The notes below the pieces were generated by a model. That model was given only the letters and a program-made list of their open reading frames with translations. It did no database searches and was not told where the DNA came from. A DNA stretch of 47,687 nt from Holdemanella hominis (GTDB lineage: Bacteria; Bacillota_I; Bacilli_A; Erysipelotrichales; Erysipelotrichaceae), in the NCBI RefSeq assembly GCF_014306155.1, contig NZ_JACRWH010000009.1, positions 1-47,687 on the forward strand, written 5' to 3'. A program made the translations under genes and the position numbers. The stretch's first letter is position 1. Each line of letters opens with the position of its first letter. This document shows, piece after piece, positions 9,194 to 15,859 of the stretch.

Positions 9194-9208
9194 CAGGAGG
9201 AAAAGATT

Positions 9209-9601
9209 ATGTCATTATTTGGATTAGGAAAGAAAAAAGAAGAAGTTAAGATAGAGCCAGCTTGTGCTTGCAATGGAGAAGTAGCTACTTATGAAGCATC
9301 ATCATGTTGCTGTGGCAATCAAAAGGTAAATAACTGTTGTGGTGGAGATAATAAGCTTACAAGCATTAAGGTGCTTGGTGCTGGGTGTAAAAGCTGTCAT
9401 GATCAGTATGAAAATGTTAAAAAGGCCATTGAAGAACTAGGGTTAGAAATTGAAGTAGAATATATCACAGATATGGAAAAGGTTATGGCTTACGGTGTTA
9501 TGAGTATGCCTGCCATTGTTGTGAATGAAACAGTTGCTTCAATGGGTAAGGTATTAAAGAGCTGTGAAGTAATTAAGCTGCTTGGAAAGATGGGATTTTA
9601 A
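9209..9601 (+). CDS. Small thioredoxin-fold protein with Cys-rich N-terminus
   Basis: This 130-residue protein has a C-terminal TM0996/MTH895-like thioredoxin fold (about 50-130). Its redox motif is GAGCKSC, and the conserved cis-proline loop is SMPAIVVN. The first 50 residues are an unusual extension rich in cysteine (CAC, SSCCCG, NNCCGG). The fold suggests thiol exchange. In this operon it may reduce ArsC or the Cys of the permease, or the Cys-rich segment may hold As(III) before export. Those roles are inferred. The stop overlaps the acr3 start by one base. Confidence 0.8.
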   Translation: MSLFGLGKKKEEVKIEPACACNGEVATYEASSCCCGNQKVNNCCGGDNKLTSIKVLGAGCKSCHDQYENVKKAIEELGLEIEVEYITDMEKVMAYGVMSMPAIVVNETVASMGKVLKSCEVIKLLGKMGF

Positions 9602-10647
9602 TGGCAAAGAAAAAGAGTGAAGGAATTAATTTTTTCCAAAAGTATCTTACAATCTGGGTATTTATATGTATGGTAGTCGGAGTAATCATTGGTAAGCTTT
9701 TACCGGCCATACCTAATGCACTCGGTAGTCTTGAAATATCTGGGATTTCTATTCCGATTGCAATACTTATCTGGATTATGATTTATCCAATGATGCTTAA
9801 AGTGGATTTTCAGAGTATTAAACAAGTGGGAAAGAATCCCAAAGGGCTTTTCATTACATGGATTACAAATTGGCTAATAAAACCATTTACCATGTATGGA
9901 ATTGCATCATTGTTCTTGTTTACAGTATTTAAAGGATTTATTGCACCAGAACTTGCTACTCAGTATCTTGCAGGAGCAGTGCTTCTTGGAGCAGCACCAT
10001 GTACAGCAATGGTATTTGTATGGAGTACTCTTACAAAAGGAAATCCTGCTTATACTGTGGTACAGGTAGCAACGAACGATTTAATCATACTGATTGCATT
10101 TGTGCCAATTGTAAAATTTTTGCTTGGAGTATCAAATGTATCAGTACCCTATGGAACATTGTTTATCAGTGTGATTCTGTTTGTGGTGATTCCACTTGTT
10201 GGGGGTGTATTAACAAGAATAGTTGTAGTTAAAAATAAAGGAATAGGGTATTTTGAAAACACTTTTGTTCATAAGTTTGATAAGGCAACTACAGTTGGCT
10301 TGCTTCTTACTTTGGTTTTAATATTTGCATCACAAACAGAGGTTATCTTATCAAATCGTTTGCACATAGTGTTGATAGCAGTACCGCTCACGGTTCAGAC
10401 TGTTCTTATTTTCTTTATTGCTTATTCAGCATCAAAGATATTTGGATTGTCACATGATATAGCAGCACCGGCAGGAATGATAGGGGCATCAAACTTCTTT
10501 GAGTTAGCTGTAGCCGTAGCTATTGCATTATTTGGTACAACGAGTCCGGCTGCACTTGCAACAACTGTAGGTGTATTAACAGAAGTTCCTGTTATGCTTG
10601 CGCTTGTAAAGGTTGCCAATAGTACAAGAGGATGGTTTAAGAAATGA
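9601..10647 (+). CDS. acr3: ACR3-family arsenite efflux transporter
   Basis: This is a 348-residue transporter with about ten membrane helices. It has the ACR3 N-terminus (KYLTIWVFICMVVGVIIG), the IMIYPMMLKVDF segment and GAAPCTAMVFVWS, where the Cys is the residue conserved in ACR3 and needed for arsenite transport in studied members. ACR3 exports As(OH)3 using the proton gradient. It is coupled to the genes on both sides: a one-base overlap upstream and a 4-nt overlap (ATGA) with arsC. Confidence 0.93.
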   Translation: MAKKKSEGINFFQKYLTIWVFICMVVGVIIGKLLPAIPNALGSLEISGISIPIAILIWIMIYPMMLKVDFQSIKQVGKNPKGLFITWITNWLIKPFTMYGIASLFLFTVFKGFIAPELATQYLAGAVLLGAAPCTAMVFVWSTLTKGNPAYTVVQVATNDLIILIAFVPIVKFLLGVSNVSVPYGTLFISVILFVVIPLVGGVLTRIVVVKNKGIGYFENTFVHKFDKATTVGLLLTLVLIFASQTEVILSNRLHIVLIAVPLTVQTVLIFFIAYSASKIFGLSHDIAAPAGMIGASNFFELAVAVAIALFGTTSPAALATTVGVLTEVPVMLALVKVANSTRGWFKK

Positions 10648-11045
10648 TAGATGGAAGAAAAAAGGTAGCATTTATCTGTGTTCACAATTCCTGTAGAAGT
10701 CAGATTGCCGAGGCACTTGGGAAACATCTAGCATCGGATGTGTTTGAAAGCTATTCTGCCGGGACAGAAACAAAGCCACAAATCAATCAGGATGCTGTTC
10801 GTATAATGAAAAAACTCTATGGAATTGATATGGAAACAAATGGTCAATACAGCAAGTTAATTACAGATATCCCAGACGTAGACATCGTAATTTCAATGGG
10901 ATGTAATGTTGGATGTCCTTTTATCGGTAGACCTTTTGATGATAACTGGGGACTAGATGACCCTACAGGAAAAGATGATGTGGATTTTATTAAAGTGATT
11001 CGTGAAATTGAAGAAAGAATTATTAAATTGAAGAATAGTTTATAA
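10644..11045 (+). CDS. arsC: Arsenate reductase, low-molecular-weight phosphatase type
   Basis: This 133-residue enzyme reduces As(V) to As(III), which Acr3 then exports. CVHNSCRSQIAEA contains the CX5R active-site loop. GCNVGCPF carries the two further cysteines used for the disulfide relay in thioredoxin-coupled ArsC. WGLDDPTGKDD is the conserved Asp-Pro loop. Length is typical. It is the last gene of the operon, followed by a terminator. Confidence 0.93.
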   Translation: MIDGRKKVAFICVHNSCRSQIAEALGKHLASDVFESYSAGTETKPQINQDAVRIMKKLYGIDMETNGQYSKLITDIPDVDIVISMGCNVGCPFIGRPFDDNWGLDDPTGKDDVDFIKVIREIEERIIKLKNSL

Positions 11046-11054
11046 TCATTAGCA

Positions 11055-11079
11055 CCTTGCAGCAATGCAGGGGTTTTTT
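11055..11079 (+). terminator. Terminator of the arsenic operon
   Basis: CCT(T)GCA (11055-11061) pairs with TGCAGG (11066-11071), followed by GG and six T's. Confidence 0.7.
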
Positions 11080-11280
11080 GTCATTTTTAGAAAATTTACA
11101 TGGTGGAAATATGCCAGGATTGAATTTATCAACCAAATGGTTTGTAATATATAAAGTTAAGGTGCGATTAGACATGGAGGAATATAACTTGGAAGTTACA
11201 GAATTAAGTTAATCGTGCCATCTTGAGGATGGAAAAGTGTATAAAAATTAGATAATGACTAAATTGAAACTGCTTTTTTA
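11080..11280. other. Gene-free stretch after the arsenic operon
   Basis: No recognisable gene. GGTGCGATTA (11161-11170) and TAATCGTGCC (about 11211-11220) can pair over 10 bp with two wobble pairs. Between them lies a 12-codon frame (ATG at 11176), which is probably a remnant. Confidence 0.4.
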
Positions 11281-11426
11281 GTCTAATCCTAGACTATGTT
11301 ACCTGTTTTTAGTTTTACCGTTTCAAGTGAGTATTATCCGTTCTTACTTTAACGATTTGTGTTCTGTCTCGCTAAATGCACGGCTTAGTTTCTATATGCA
11401 TGTTATAGTTTAACGATGACATTTGA
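11281..11426. repeat. Repeat R3, copy a
   Basis: About 146 bp, nearly identical to 14635-14780. It begins with the inverted repeat AGTCTA-atcc-TAGACT and contains CTTAGTTT at 11384-11391. It has no open frame. It is fused directly to repeat R1 copy b at its right end, whereas the second copy runs into an ABC permease fragment. Confidence 0.85.
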
Positions 11427-11479
11427 TGTATAGACAAAACTAGTAACAGGTAAAGCTTAACGGCTTTCCCTTTTTTTTT
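11425..11479 (+). repeat. Repeat R1, copy b (diverged terminator stem)
   Basis: It starts with the same GATGTATAGACAAAACTAGT as the hydrolase-end copy. The hairpin has changed on both arms: GG(T)AAAGC pairs with GCTTT(C)CC instead of GGGTAAA with TTTACCC, and nine T's follow. Pairing is kept although the sequence differs. Confidence 0.75.
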
Positions 11480-11621
11480 CGTTTCTTTTATGAAACTTAG
11501 GCGTGCGCTTTTATCTCCTTTTCGCATTGAATGGTTTCTTTATGTGAAACTATAAAATGTATTTAGAAATCTATTCCGATAAAAGTGCTCAAAATCGTTA
11601 AACTAAGAATTACGTTTACAA

Positions 11622-11736
11622 ATTGGTAATATGATGGTGTTACAAATTTTTTGTATGAAAACTAAACACGATATATTTCCTCCCTACAAACCACTTATAT
11701 TTTGTGTTAGAATAAATTAATAAATCGGAATTTATC
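11622..11736. repeat. Repeat R4, copy a
   Basis: About 115 bp, matching 12473-12586 with only scattered changes. It precedes the Cys-rich protein gene here and the merR gene in the other copy. Its 3' half is A/T-rich and could hold a promoter. The 18-bp AAACTAAGAATTACGTTT just before it (11600-11617) has a perfect inverted partner at 12368-12385. Confidence 0.85.
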
Positions 11737-11776
11737 AAAAAATGAGGAATAGTTGAAATGGAGGCGCTATAATAAC

Positions 11777-12100
11777 ATGAAGATTGAAGGGAACCAGAAA
11801 GAACTGAATGCGATGGTAGAATTTCATAAGGGAAACCGTGTCGAGGGGCTGAGACTGCAAGAAGAATTTGCAGCAGAATTTCGTAAGGAGTATAAAGACA
11901 AAGATCACTGTCCTTGCCTGAAAGCCTGTCGTTATCACGGAAACTGTAAGGAATGTGTAGCAATCCACAGAGCGCATCAGGAACATGTTCCTAATTGTAT
12001 GCGACCATTGATTAATAAAAAATTGAAATTGATGTCAGAATTAACAGAGCATACCTTGGCAAATGAAATAGAAGCTCCACATGAGATTTTAAGAAAATAG
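11777..12100 (+). CDS. Conserved Cys-rich protein (often labelled LPS biosynthesis protein)
   Basis: This 107-residue soluble protein has a pattern of paired cysteines and histidines, CPCLKACRYHGNCKECVAIH, then HQEHVPNCM. The pattern suggests a metal or Fe-S site. I recognise it as a small conserved protein common in gut Clostridia and usually given the uninformative name LPS biosynthesis protein; its real function is unknown to me. GGAGG (11761-11765) is rather far (11 nt) from the ATG at 11777. An earlier in-frame TTG at 11753 is less likely. It lies between repeat modules R4 and R1 and may be island cargo. Confidence 0.65.
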   Translation: MKIEGNQKELNAMVEFHKGNRVEGLRLQEEFAAEFRKEYKDKDHCPCLKACRYHGNCKECVAIHRAHQEHVPNCMRPLINKKLKLMSELTEHTLANEIEAPHEILRK

Positions 12101-12144
12101 GAAAGTCAAATTTCAGTTTGTCGATGTATAGACAAAACTAGTAA

Positions 12145-12177
12145 CGGGTAAACCTCATCAATTTACCCGCTTTTTTT
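12145..12177 (+). terminator. R1 terminator, copy c
   Basis: CGGGTAAA (12145-12152) pairs with TTTACCCG (12162-12169), followed by T7. It closes the Cys-rich protein gene. Confidence 0.75.
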
Positions 12178-12218
12178 ATGCCTTCTATTTAACTATTGGG
12201 AGTGTTTTGGAGGTTTCC

Positions 12219-12311
12219 GTGAGGATGGCTTGTCCAAGTTGTAAAAAAAGAAGACCTTCATCGAAAGCACCTGCATCTAAGAATATCTGTGATTACATCT
12301 TGAACGCCTAA
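12219..12311 (+). CDS. 30-residue Cys-containing microprotein, copy 1
   Basis: The frame starts with GTG at 12219, 5 nt after TTTTGGAGG. The product is basic, opening with CPSCKKRRPS and ending with NICDYILNA. The CxxC pair and a third Cys could bind a metal. Copy 2 at 14459 keeps length, frame, all three cysteines and the stop. Between the copies there are several synonymous changes and four or so replacements, and the stop differs (TAA versus TAG). Retention of the frame, ribosome binding site and terminator in both copies argues for a real gene. No family recognised. An ATG at 12225 is an alternative start. Confidence 0.6.
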   Translation: MRMACPSCKKRRPSSKAPASKNICDYILNA

Positions 12312-12313
12312 GG

Positions 12314-12343
12314 ACAAAGAGACTTAATGTTTCTTTGTTTTTT
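12314..12343 (+). terminator. Terminator of microprotein copy 1
   Basis: ACAAAGA (12314-12320) pairs with TCTTTGT (12332-12338), then T's. It begins 2 nt after the stop codon. Confidence 0.7.
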
Positions 12344-12472
12344 GTGCTTTATTGAGCACGAATAAGCAAACGTAATTCTTAGTTTCATGAAGTGAGAACA
12401 AATCTTTTTCTTAAAAGAAGCTGTTAGTTTCATGAAAACAGTTATAAAGCGATATAGGTTTTACAAGTTTTT

Positions 12473-12586
12473 ATTGGTAATATGATGGTGTTACAAATTT
12501 TTTGTATGAAAATTAAACACGATATATTTCCTCTCTACAAACCACTTATATTTTGTGTTAAAATAAATAAATAAATCGAATTTGTA
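12473..12586. repeat. Repeat R4, copy b
   Basis: Second copy of the module at 11622, offset by about 851 bp. It ends just before the merR promoter. The 130 bp before it, from the R2 end, carry only the 18-bp inverted partner AAACGTAATTCTTAGTTT (12368-12385). Confidence 0.85.
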
Positions 12587-12614
12587 TGATTGAAATGAAA
12601 ACTTCAAAAATATA

Positions 12615-12645
12615 TTGACTTGTACGTAACGTACACCCTTATACT
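12615..12645 (+). promoter_or_regulatory. MerR-type promoter with 19-bp spacer and palindromic operator
   Basis: TTGACT (12615-12620) and TATACT (12640-12645) are 19 bp apart, the overlong spacing that MerR-family activators correct by twisting DNA. The spacer starts with the near-perfect palindrome TGTACGTAACGTACA (12621-12635). Autoregulation by the next gene is the obvious reading. Confidence 0.8.
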
Positions 12646-12668
12646 ATCATCACAAGGAGGTGTGTCCG

Positions 12669-13559
12669 ATGTTATTAAATGAAATTATTAAGGAAGTCGG
12701 AATGACAAAGCGTGCAGTTAAATACTATGAAGAAAAAGGATTGTTGTCAGTAGATAAAGATAGCAACGGCTATCGAAACTACTCAATGCAAGACGTTAAA
12801 ACTTTGAAAAAAATTTCGGTATATAGAAAGCTTGGGATTGGTATTAAAGATATACAAACCCTTTTGGAAAAAGATGATAAAAGTATTCTTTTACGTATTT
12901 ATCAGGAAAAATTACAGGAAAAAATTTTACAGGACTCAGAACTTGAAGCGTTGAAGCAATTTATAGATGATGGTAATGCAGACAAGGCAAATGAGATACT
13001 TGATTACCAAACTGTCGAAAATGCGATTGAGTCTTTATTACCGGGGAAAGAATGGGGAGATTACTTAAAAAGTCACTTAAAAAGTCACTTCAAACCATTT
13101 CTTAATGTGAGATTAAAGACTCTGGAGCAGAAGCAAGCCTTACGGAACATATTAGAGTATTGTGATGAAACGACATTGAAAGTTCCTTTTATTATGGGAA
13201 TAGGTGTAAAAATAGCAGGTGGGATTGCACCGGAAACAAGAACTGCAGATGAGATGATAGCTTATTATCGTGATATGAGTGAAAGCGAATATGAAAAATT
13301 AAAAGAAATGGTAAAGAAAGGTGCTAAAATGAAAACTGGCATTATGAAATATCATCCGTCATTTATTGCCCAGAGAAAAATGCAGAAAGAGTTCCAAGAT
13401 AAAGGATATAACGACATATTCATTCCTAATTTGATGGTGCTATCTCCACAGTACGCAGAATACAAAAAAGCCTTAGATAAGGTAAACGATAGAATGTGTA
13501 GAGAACTTGGACTGCATTATGATAGCAATTACAACTTAGTTATAAAAAATCTCGAATAA
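12669..13559 (+). CDS. MerR-family transcriptional regulator with long C-terminal domain
   Basis: The N-terminal 70 residues are a MerR winged helix (IIKEVGMTKRAVKYYEEKGL, then NGYRNYSMQDV). They are followed by a helical linker and a 180-residue C-terminal domain that I do not recognise. The ATG at 12669 is chosen because AAGGAGG (12654-12660) lies 8 nt away. A 12-bp direct duplication (TTAAAAAGTCAC twice, near 13064-13087) gives the KSHLKSH repeat. The effector is unknown. The downstream small membrane protein may be its target or partner. Confidence 0.85.
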   Translation: MLLNEIIKEVGMTKRAVKYYEEKGLLSVDKDSNGYRNYSMQDVKTLKKISVYRKLGIGIKDIQTLLEKDDKSILLRIYQEKLQEKILQDSELEALKQFIDDGNADKANEILDYQTVENAIESLLPGKEWGDYLKSHLKSHFKPFLNVRLKTLEQKQALRNILEYCDETTLKVPFIMGIGVKIAGGIAPETRTADEMIAYYRDMSESEYEKLKEMVKKGAKMKTGIMKYHPSFIAQRKMQKEFQDKGYNDIFIPNLMVLSPQYAEYKKALDKVNDRMCRELGLHYDSNYNLVIKNLE

Positions 13560-13604
13560 ATTAGTGTATCTAAAAAGAAACAGAAGTTGGAAGGAGAAGT
13601 ACTT

Positions 13605-13898
13605 ATGCGTACCAAGAAAGTAATATTTAGTGTTTTAACGATTATTTTCGGTTCTCTTGGACTGATGAACATAGTGTCTACTGATATAACACTGCCAATT
13701 ATGTTTGTTTTTATGGGATTAACCTTTTTGACGAATGCAAGGGAGTGTTATGATAATGGTGCAAAGAAAGATGCTATGATATTTGCAGGTGTAGCAATTT
13801 TTGTCTATGTAGTTACTGCATATAACTTGATAATCAGATTAATGCCTTTATATCAGATTTCATTAATAGAGGATTATATAAAACTGGTGTTTCAGTAA
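13605..13898 (+). CDS. Small membrane protein (DUF3953-like) with a foreign C-terminus
   Basis: This is a 97-residue protein with three hydrophobic segments (about residues 5-25, 28-45 and 58-78). The start at 13605 follows GGAAGGAG by 9 nt. The arrangement resembles small DUF3953 membrane proteins, a weak match. From about residue 75 (after VVTAYNL), the codons overlap, in another frame, a sequence that clearly encodes the end of a sortase. The last 20 or so residues are thus probably an accidental reading of sortase DNA created by a deletion or fusion. Probably expressed with merR. Confidence 0.6.
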   Translation: MRTKKVIFSVLTIIFGSLGLMNIVSTDITLPIMFVFMGLTFLTNARECYDNGAKKDAMIFAGVAIFVYVVTAYNLIIRLMPLYQISLIEDYIKLVFQ

Positions 13899-13999
13899 AT
13901 AAAGATGATCAATTAATGACATTGGTTACTTGTGATACAAGAGATAACAATAAGAGAATTGTAATTCTAGCTAAATTGGTTAATATAGCAAATGTTTAA
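13829..13999 (+). pseudogene. C-terminal fragment of a class B-like sortase
   Basis: Codons from 13829 read DNQINAFISDFINRGLYKTG, continue with VSVNKDDQLMTLVTCDTRDN and end in RIVILAKLV at a TAA (13997-13999). TLVTC is the sortase active-site Cys motif, and the downstream Arg (in NNKRIV) is the catalytic arginine. The N-terminal three quarters of the gene are missing. An in-frame TAA sits at 13823-13825. The fragment overlaps the membrane-protein gene by about 70 bp in another frame. Confidence 0.75.
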
Positions 14000-14074
14000 A
14001 AACTAAGGTGTATGATATTATTTAGCTAGATAAATTAGAATTTGAAGTTGATATATGATTAAAGAAGGTATTTT

Positions 14075-14341
14075 ATGAACATAAAAAAAATAGGACAATG
14101 TATCAAAGAAAATAGGGAGCGAAAAGGTTTAACTACACTACAGTTAGCACAACTTCTTAAAACTGATATTGTATCTGTGCAATCTTATGAAAAAGGCGAA
14201 AAAAAACCAACAGTAAAAGAATTGGAAGTGATTTCAAATGTTTTGGATATTCCGTTGATAGTTTTGCTTCACGGCGGTGGAGAGGTTGAAATGCTTCAAA
14301 GAAATGAGGATGGGACAAAATGCAAATGGAATAAGTATTAA
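14075..14341 (+). CDS. Xre-family helix-turn-helix protein
   Basis: This is an 88-residue DNA-binding protein. Residues 5-60 form a Cro/C1-type HTH (IGQCIKENRERKGLTTLQLA, then DIVSVQSYEKGEKKPTVKEL). The C-terminal 20 residues are polar and unrecognised. AAGAAGG precedes the ATG. Such proteins commonly act as repressors of mobile or accessory genes. Its place at the end of an island unit fits, but no target is visible. Confidence 0.8.
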   Translation: MNIKKIGQCIKENRERKGLTTLQLAQLLKTDIVSVQSYEKGEKKPTVKELEVISNVLDIPLIVLLHGGGEVEMLQRNEDGTKCKWNKY

Positions 14342-14458
14342 ATTAATAAATCCCAGTTTGTCGATGTATAGACAAAACTAGTAACGGGTAAACCTCATCA
14401 ATTTACCCACTTTTTTTATGCCTTCTATTTAACTATGGGGAGTGTTTTGGAGGTTTCT

Positions 14459-14551
14459 GTGAGGATGGTTTGTCCAAGTTGTAAAAAGAGAAGACCTTCA
14501 TTGAAAGCACCTGTATCTAAGAACATCTGTGATTACATCTCGAATGCATAG
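14459..14551 (+). CDS. 30-residue Cys-containing microprotein, copy 2
   Basis: Same arrangement as the copy at 12219: TTTTGGAGG, then GTG, then CPSCKKRRPS and NICDYISNA. Replacements relative to copy 1 are Ala to Val (twice), Ser to Leu and Leu to Ser. All cysteines and the basic run are unchanged. A terminator follows directly. Function unknown; a Cys-based metal site is possible. Confidence 0.6.
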   Translation: MRMVCPSCKKRRPSLKAPVSKNICDYISNA

Positions 14552-14585
14552 AACAAAGAGACTTTATATGTTTCTTTGTTTTTTT
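14552..14585 (+). terminator. Terminator of microprotein copy 2
   Basis: AACAAAGA (14552-14559) pairs with TCTTTGTT (14573-14580), then T5. Confidence 0.7.
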
Positions 14586-14634
14586 ATGTTTACTCAGAGA
14601 ATACTCTAAACAAACACGAGAAGGAGTCTTTGTA

Positions 14635-14780
14635 GTCTAATTCTAGACTGTGTTACCTGTTTTTAGTTTCACCGTTTCAAGTGAGTATTATCCGTTCTTA
14701 CTTTAACGATTTGTGTTCTGTCTCGCTAAATGCACGGCTTAGTTTCTATATGCACGTTATAGTTTAACGATGACATTTGA
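14635..14780. repeat. Repeat R3, copy b
   Basis: Second copy of 11281-11426 (offset 3354). It stops exactly where the ABC-2 permease fragment begins. Confidence 0.85.
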
Positions 14781-15308
14781 ATTAGAATAGTTTTTTCGTA
14801 TGATGAAGCCAATCACGGCTTAAAGACTTTGTTTACTTTGCCTATTTCTAAATCGGATTATGTGAAAGAAAAATATTTGTTTTCTTTGATTATTACGGGA
14901 ATTGGTTTTGTGTTTGTCACAATATTAGGTTGTTTCCGTAAAAGTGCTTTATGGAAACACTTATAATTTTATCAACAGATTTGTTGTTGTTAGCTTTATC
15001 TTTGCCTTTTCAATTAAAGGAAGGCAACGAAAAAGGAAGAGTTGTTGTTAGCTTTATCTTTGCCTTTTCAATTAAAGGAAGGCAACGAAAAAGGAAGAAT
15101 TGTATTGTTTGTAGTTGTGTTTGGATGTACTTTCTTATTCGCTTTCTTAAATCAATTTATTCCTAAGTTCTTTCAATCGATTGAATCGTTATTGAACACA
15201 TTAGATCCTATTATGTTTAGTGTGGGTTTATTGATTACAAGTTTTATTCTATACTTTATTTCTATGAGGATTTCAATTCGTGTATACAATAAGCGAATTC
15301 TTGATTAA
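14781..15308 (+). pseudogene. Broken ABC-2 type permease (ABC2_membrane_5-like)
   Basis: The first frame gives FSYDEANHGLKTLFTLPISK followed by YVKEKYLFSLIITG, a typical mid-section of ABC-2 permeases. It ends in a stop at about 14970. A second frame from 14951 continues with METLIILSTDLLLLALSLPF and NEKGR. A 58-bp tandem duplication (14983-15040 and 15041-15098) then breaks this frame. Collapsing the duplication restores it into RIVLFVVVFGC and the usual ISMRISIRVYNKRIL end. The 5' part is lost at the R3 boundary. No ATPase partner is left. Confidence 0.7.
14983..15098. repeat. 58-bp perfect tandem duplication
   Basis: GTTGTTGTTAGCTTTATCTT and the following 38 bp occur twice head to tail. 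The unit is not a multiple of three and shifts the reading frame of the permease remnant. Confidence 0.9.
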
Positions 15309-15814
15309 CGTACTAATTTATCTACAATACTGTTGATGATATTCGCAATTTCTTCACAAGATTCAATACATCCTGCATCGATCCATTGTTGAATGGTGGC
15401 TAGAGATCCAAAAAGAATGTAGTTTTTGATGTATGGATTGTTTTGAGAGACTTGTTCAAGCTGATTGTTGATGGAATCGAGTGCTAGAACTTGTTTAGGA
15501 AATTCATTGTCGACATTGCATTCAAAAAAGATTTTGATGGTTTCTTTATTAAATTTTAAAAATTGGAGTAATTGGATAAAAGAAGTTTCTTTTGGTTGAT
15601 CATTTAATTGTTCATTGATCAATTGAATGACTTCTTGCTCCATTTCTTTAATGACATCATATTGACTTCCATAATACTTATAAAAGGTGGAACGATTGAT
15701 ATCGGCCTTTTCACATAAGCTAGAAATGGTAATCTTATTGATGTCTTTTTCTTTTAGACATTCAAATAAAGCTAGACGAATGAATTTTTTTGTCATTTGT
15801 ATTTTTCTGTTCAT
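15305..15814 (-). CDS. TetR-family transcriptional regulator
   Basis: This is a regulator of about 169 residues. The N-terminal HTH is FIRLALFECLKEKDINKITI then CEKADINRSTFYKYYGS. The C-terminal helical ligand domain is poorly conserved. The ATG at 15814 is chosen because the product begins in the usual way (MNRKIQMTKK) and AGGTG precedes it; longer frames run into the divergent promoter. It is divergent from the fused ABC transporter gene, which it probably controls. TGTTGC-TTTC-GTAACA (about 15825-15840) is a candidate operator. Confidence 0.82.
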   Translation of the reverse strand: MNRKIQMTKKFIRLALFECLKEKDINKITISSLCEKADINRSTFYKYYGSQYDVIKEMEQEVIQLINEQLNDQPKETSFIQLLQFLKFNKETIKIFFECNVDNEFPKQVLALDSINNQLEQVSQNNPYIKNYILFGSLATIQQWIDAGCIESCEEIANIINSIVDKLVR

Positions 15815-15859
15815 AATCAACACCTGTTGCTTTCGTAACAATATGTTAAAATCAGTCGA

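Larger units (their letters stand above)
12114..12343 (+). repeat. Repeat R2, copy 1 (R1 terminator plus microprotein gene)
   Basis: About 230 bp, repeated at 14354-14585. It consists of R1 copy c (from 12123), the 30-codon microprotein gene and its terminator. TTTGTC...GACAAA flanks the GATGTATA core of R1 in both R2 copies. Confidence 0.85.
14354..14585 (+). repeat. Repeat R2, copy 2 (R1 terminator plus microprotein gene)
   Basis: Second copy of 12114-12343, offset 2240 bp. It contains R1 copy d (from 14363) with the hairpin GGGTAAA (14386-14392) / TTTACCC (14402-14408) and T7. Confidence 0.85.

Noticed and set aside
11281..14780. CRISPR array, suggested by repeated blocks in the island
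   Set aside because: Repeats are 55-230 bp, unevenly spaced with genes between, and there are no short regular repeats, spacers or cas genes anywhere in the window.
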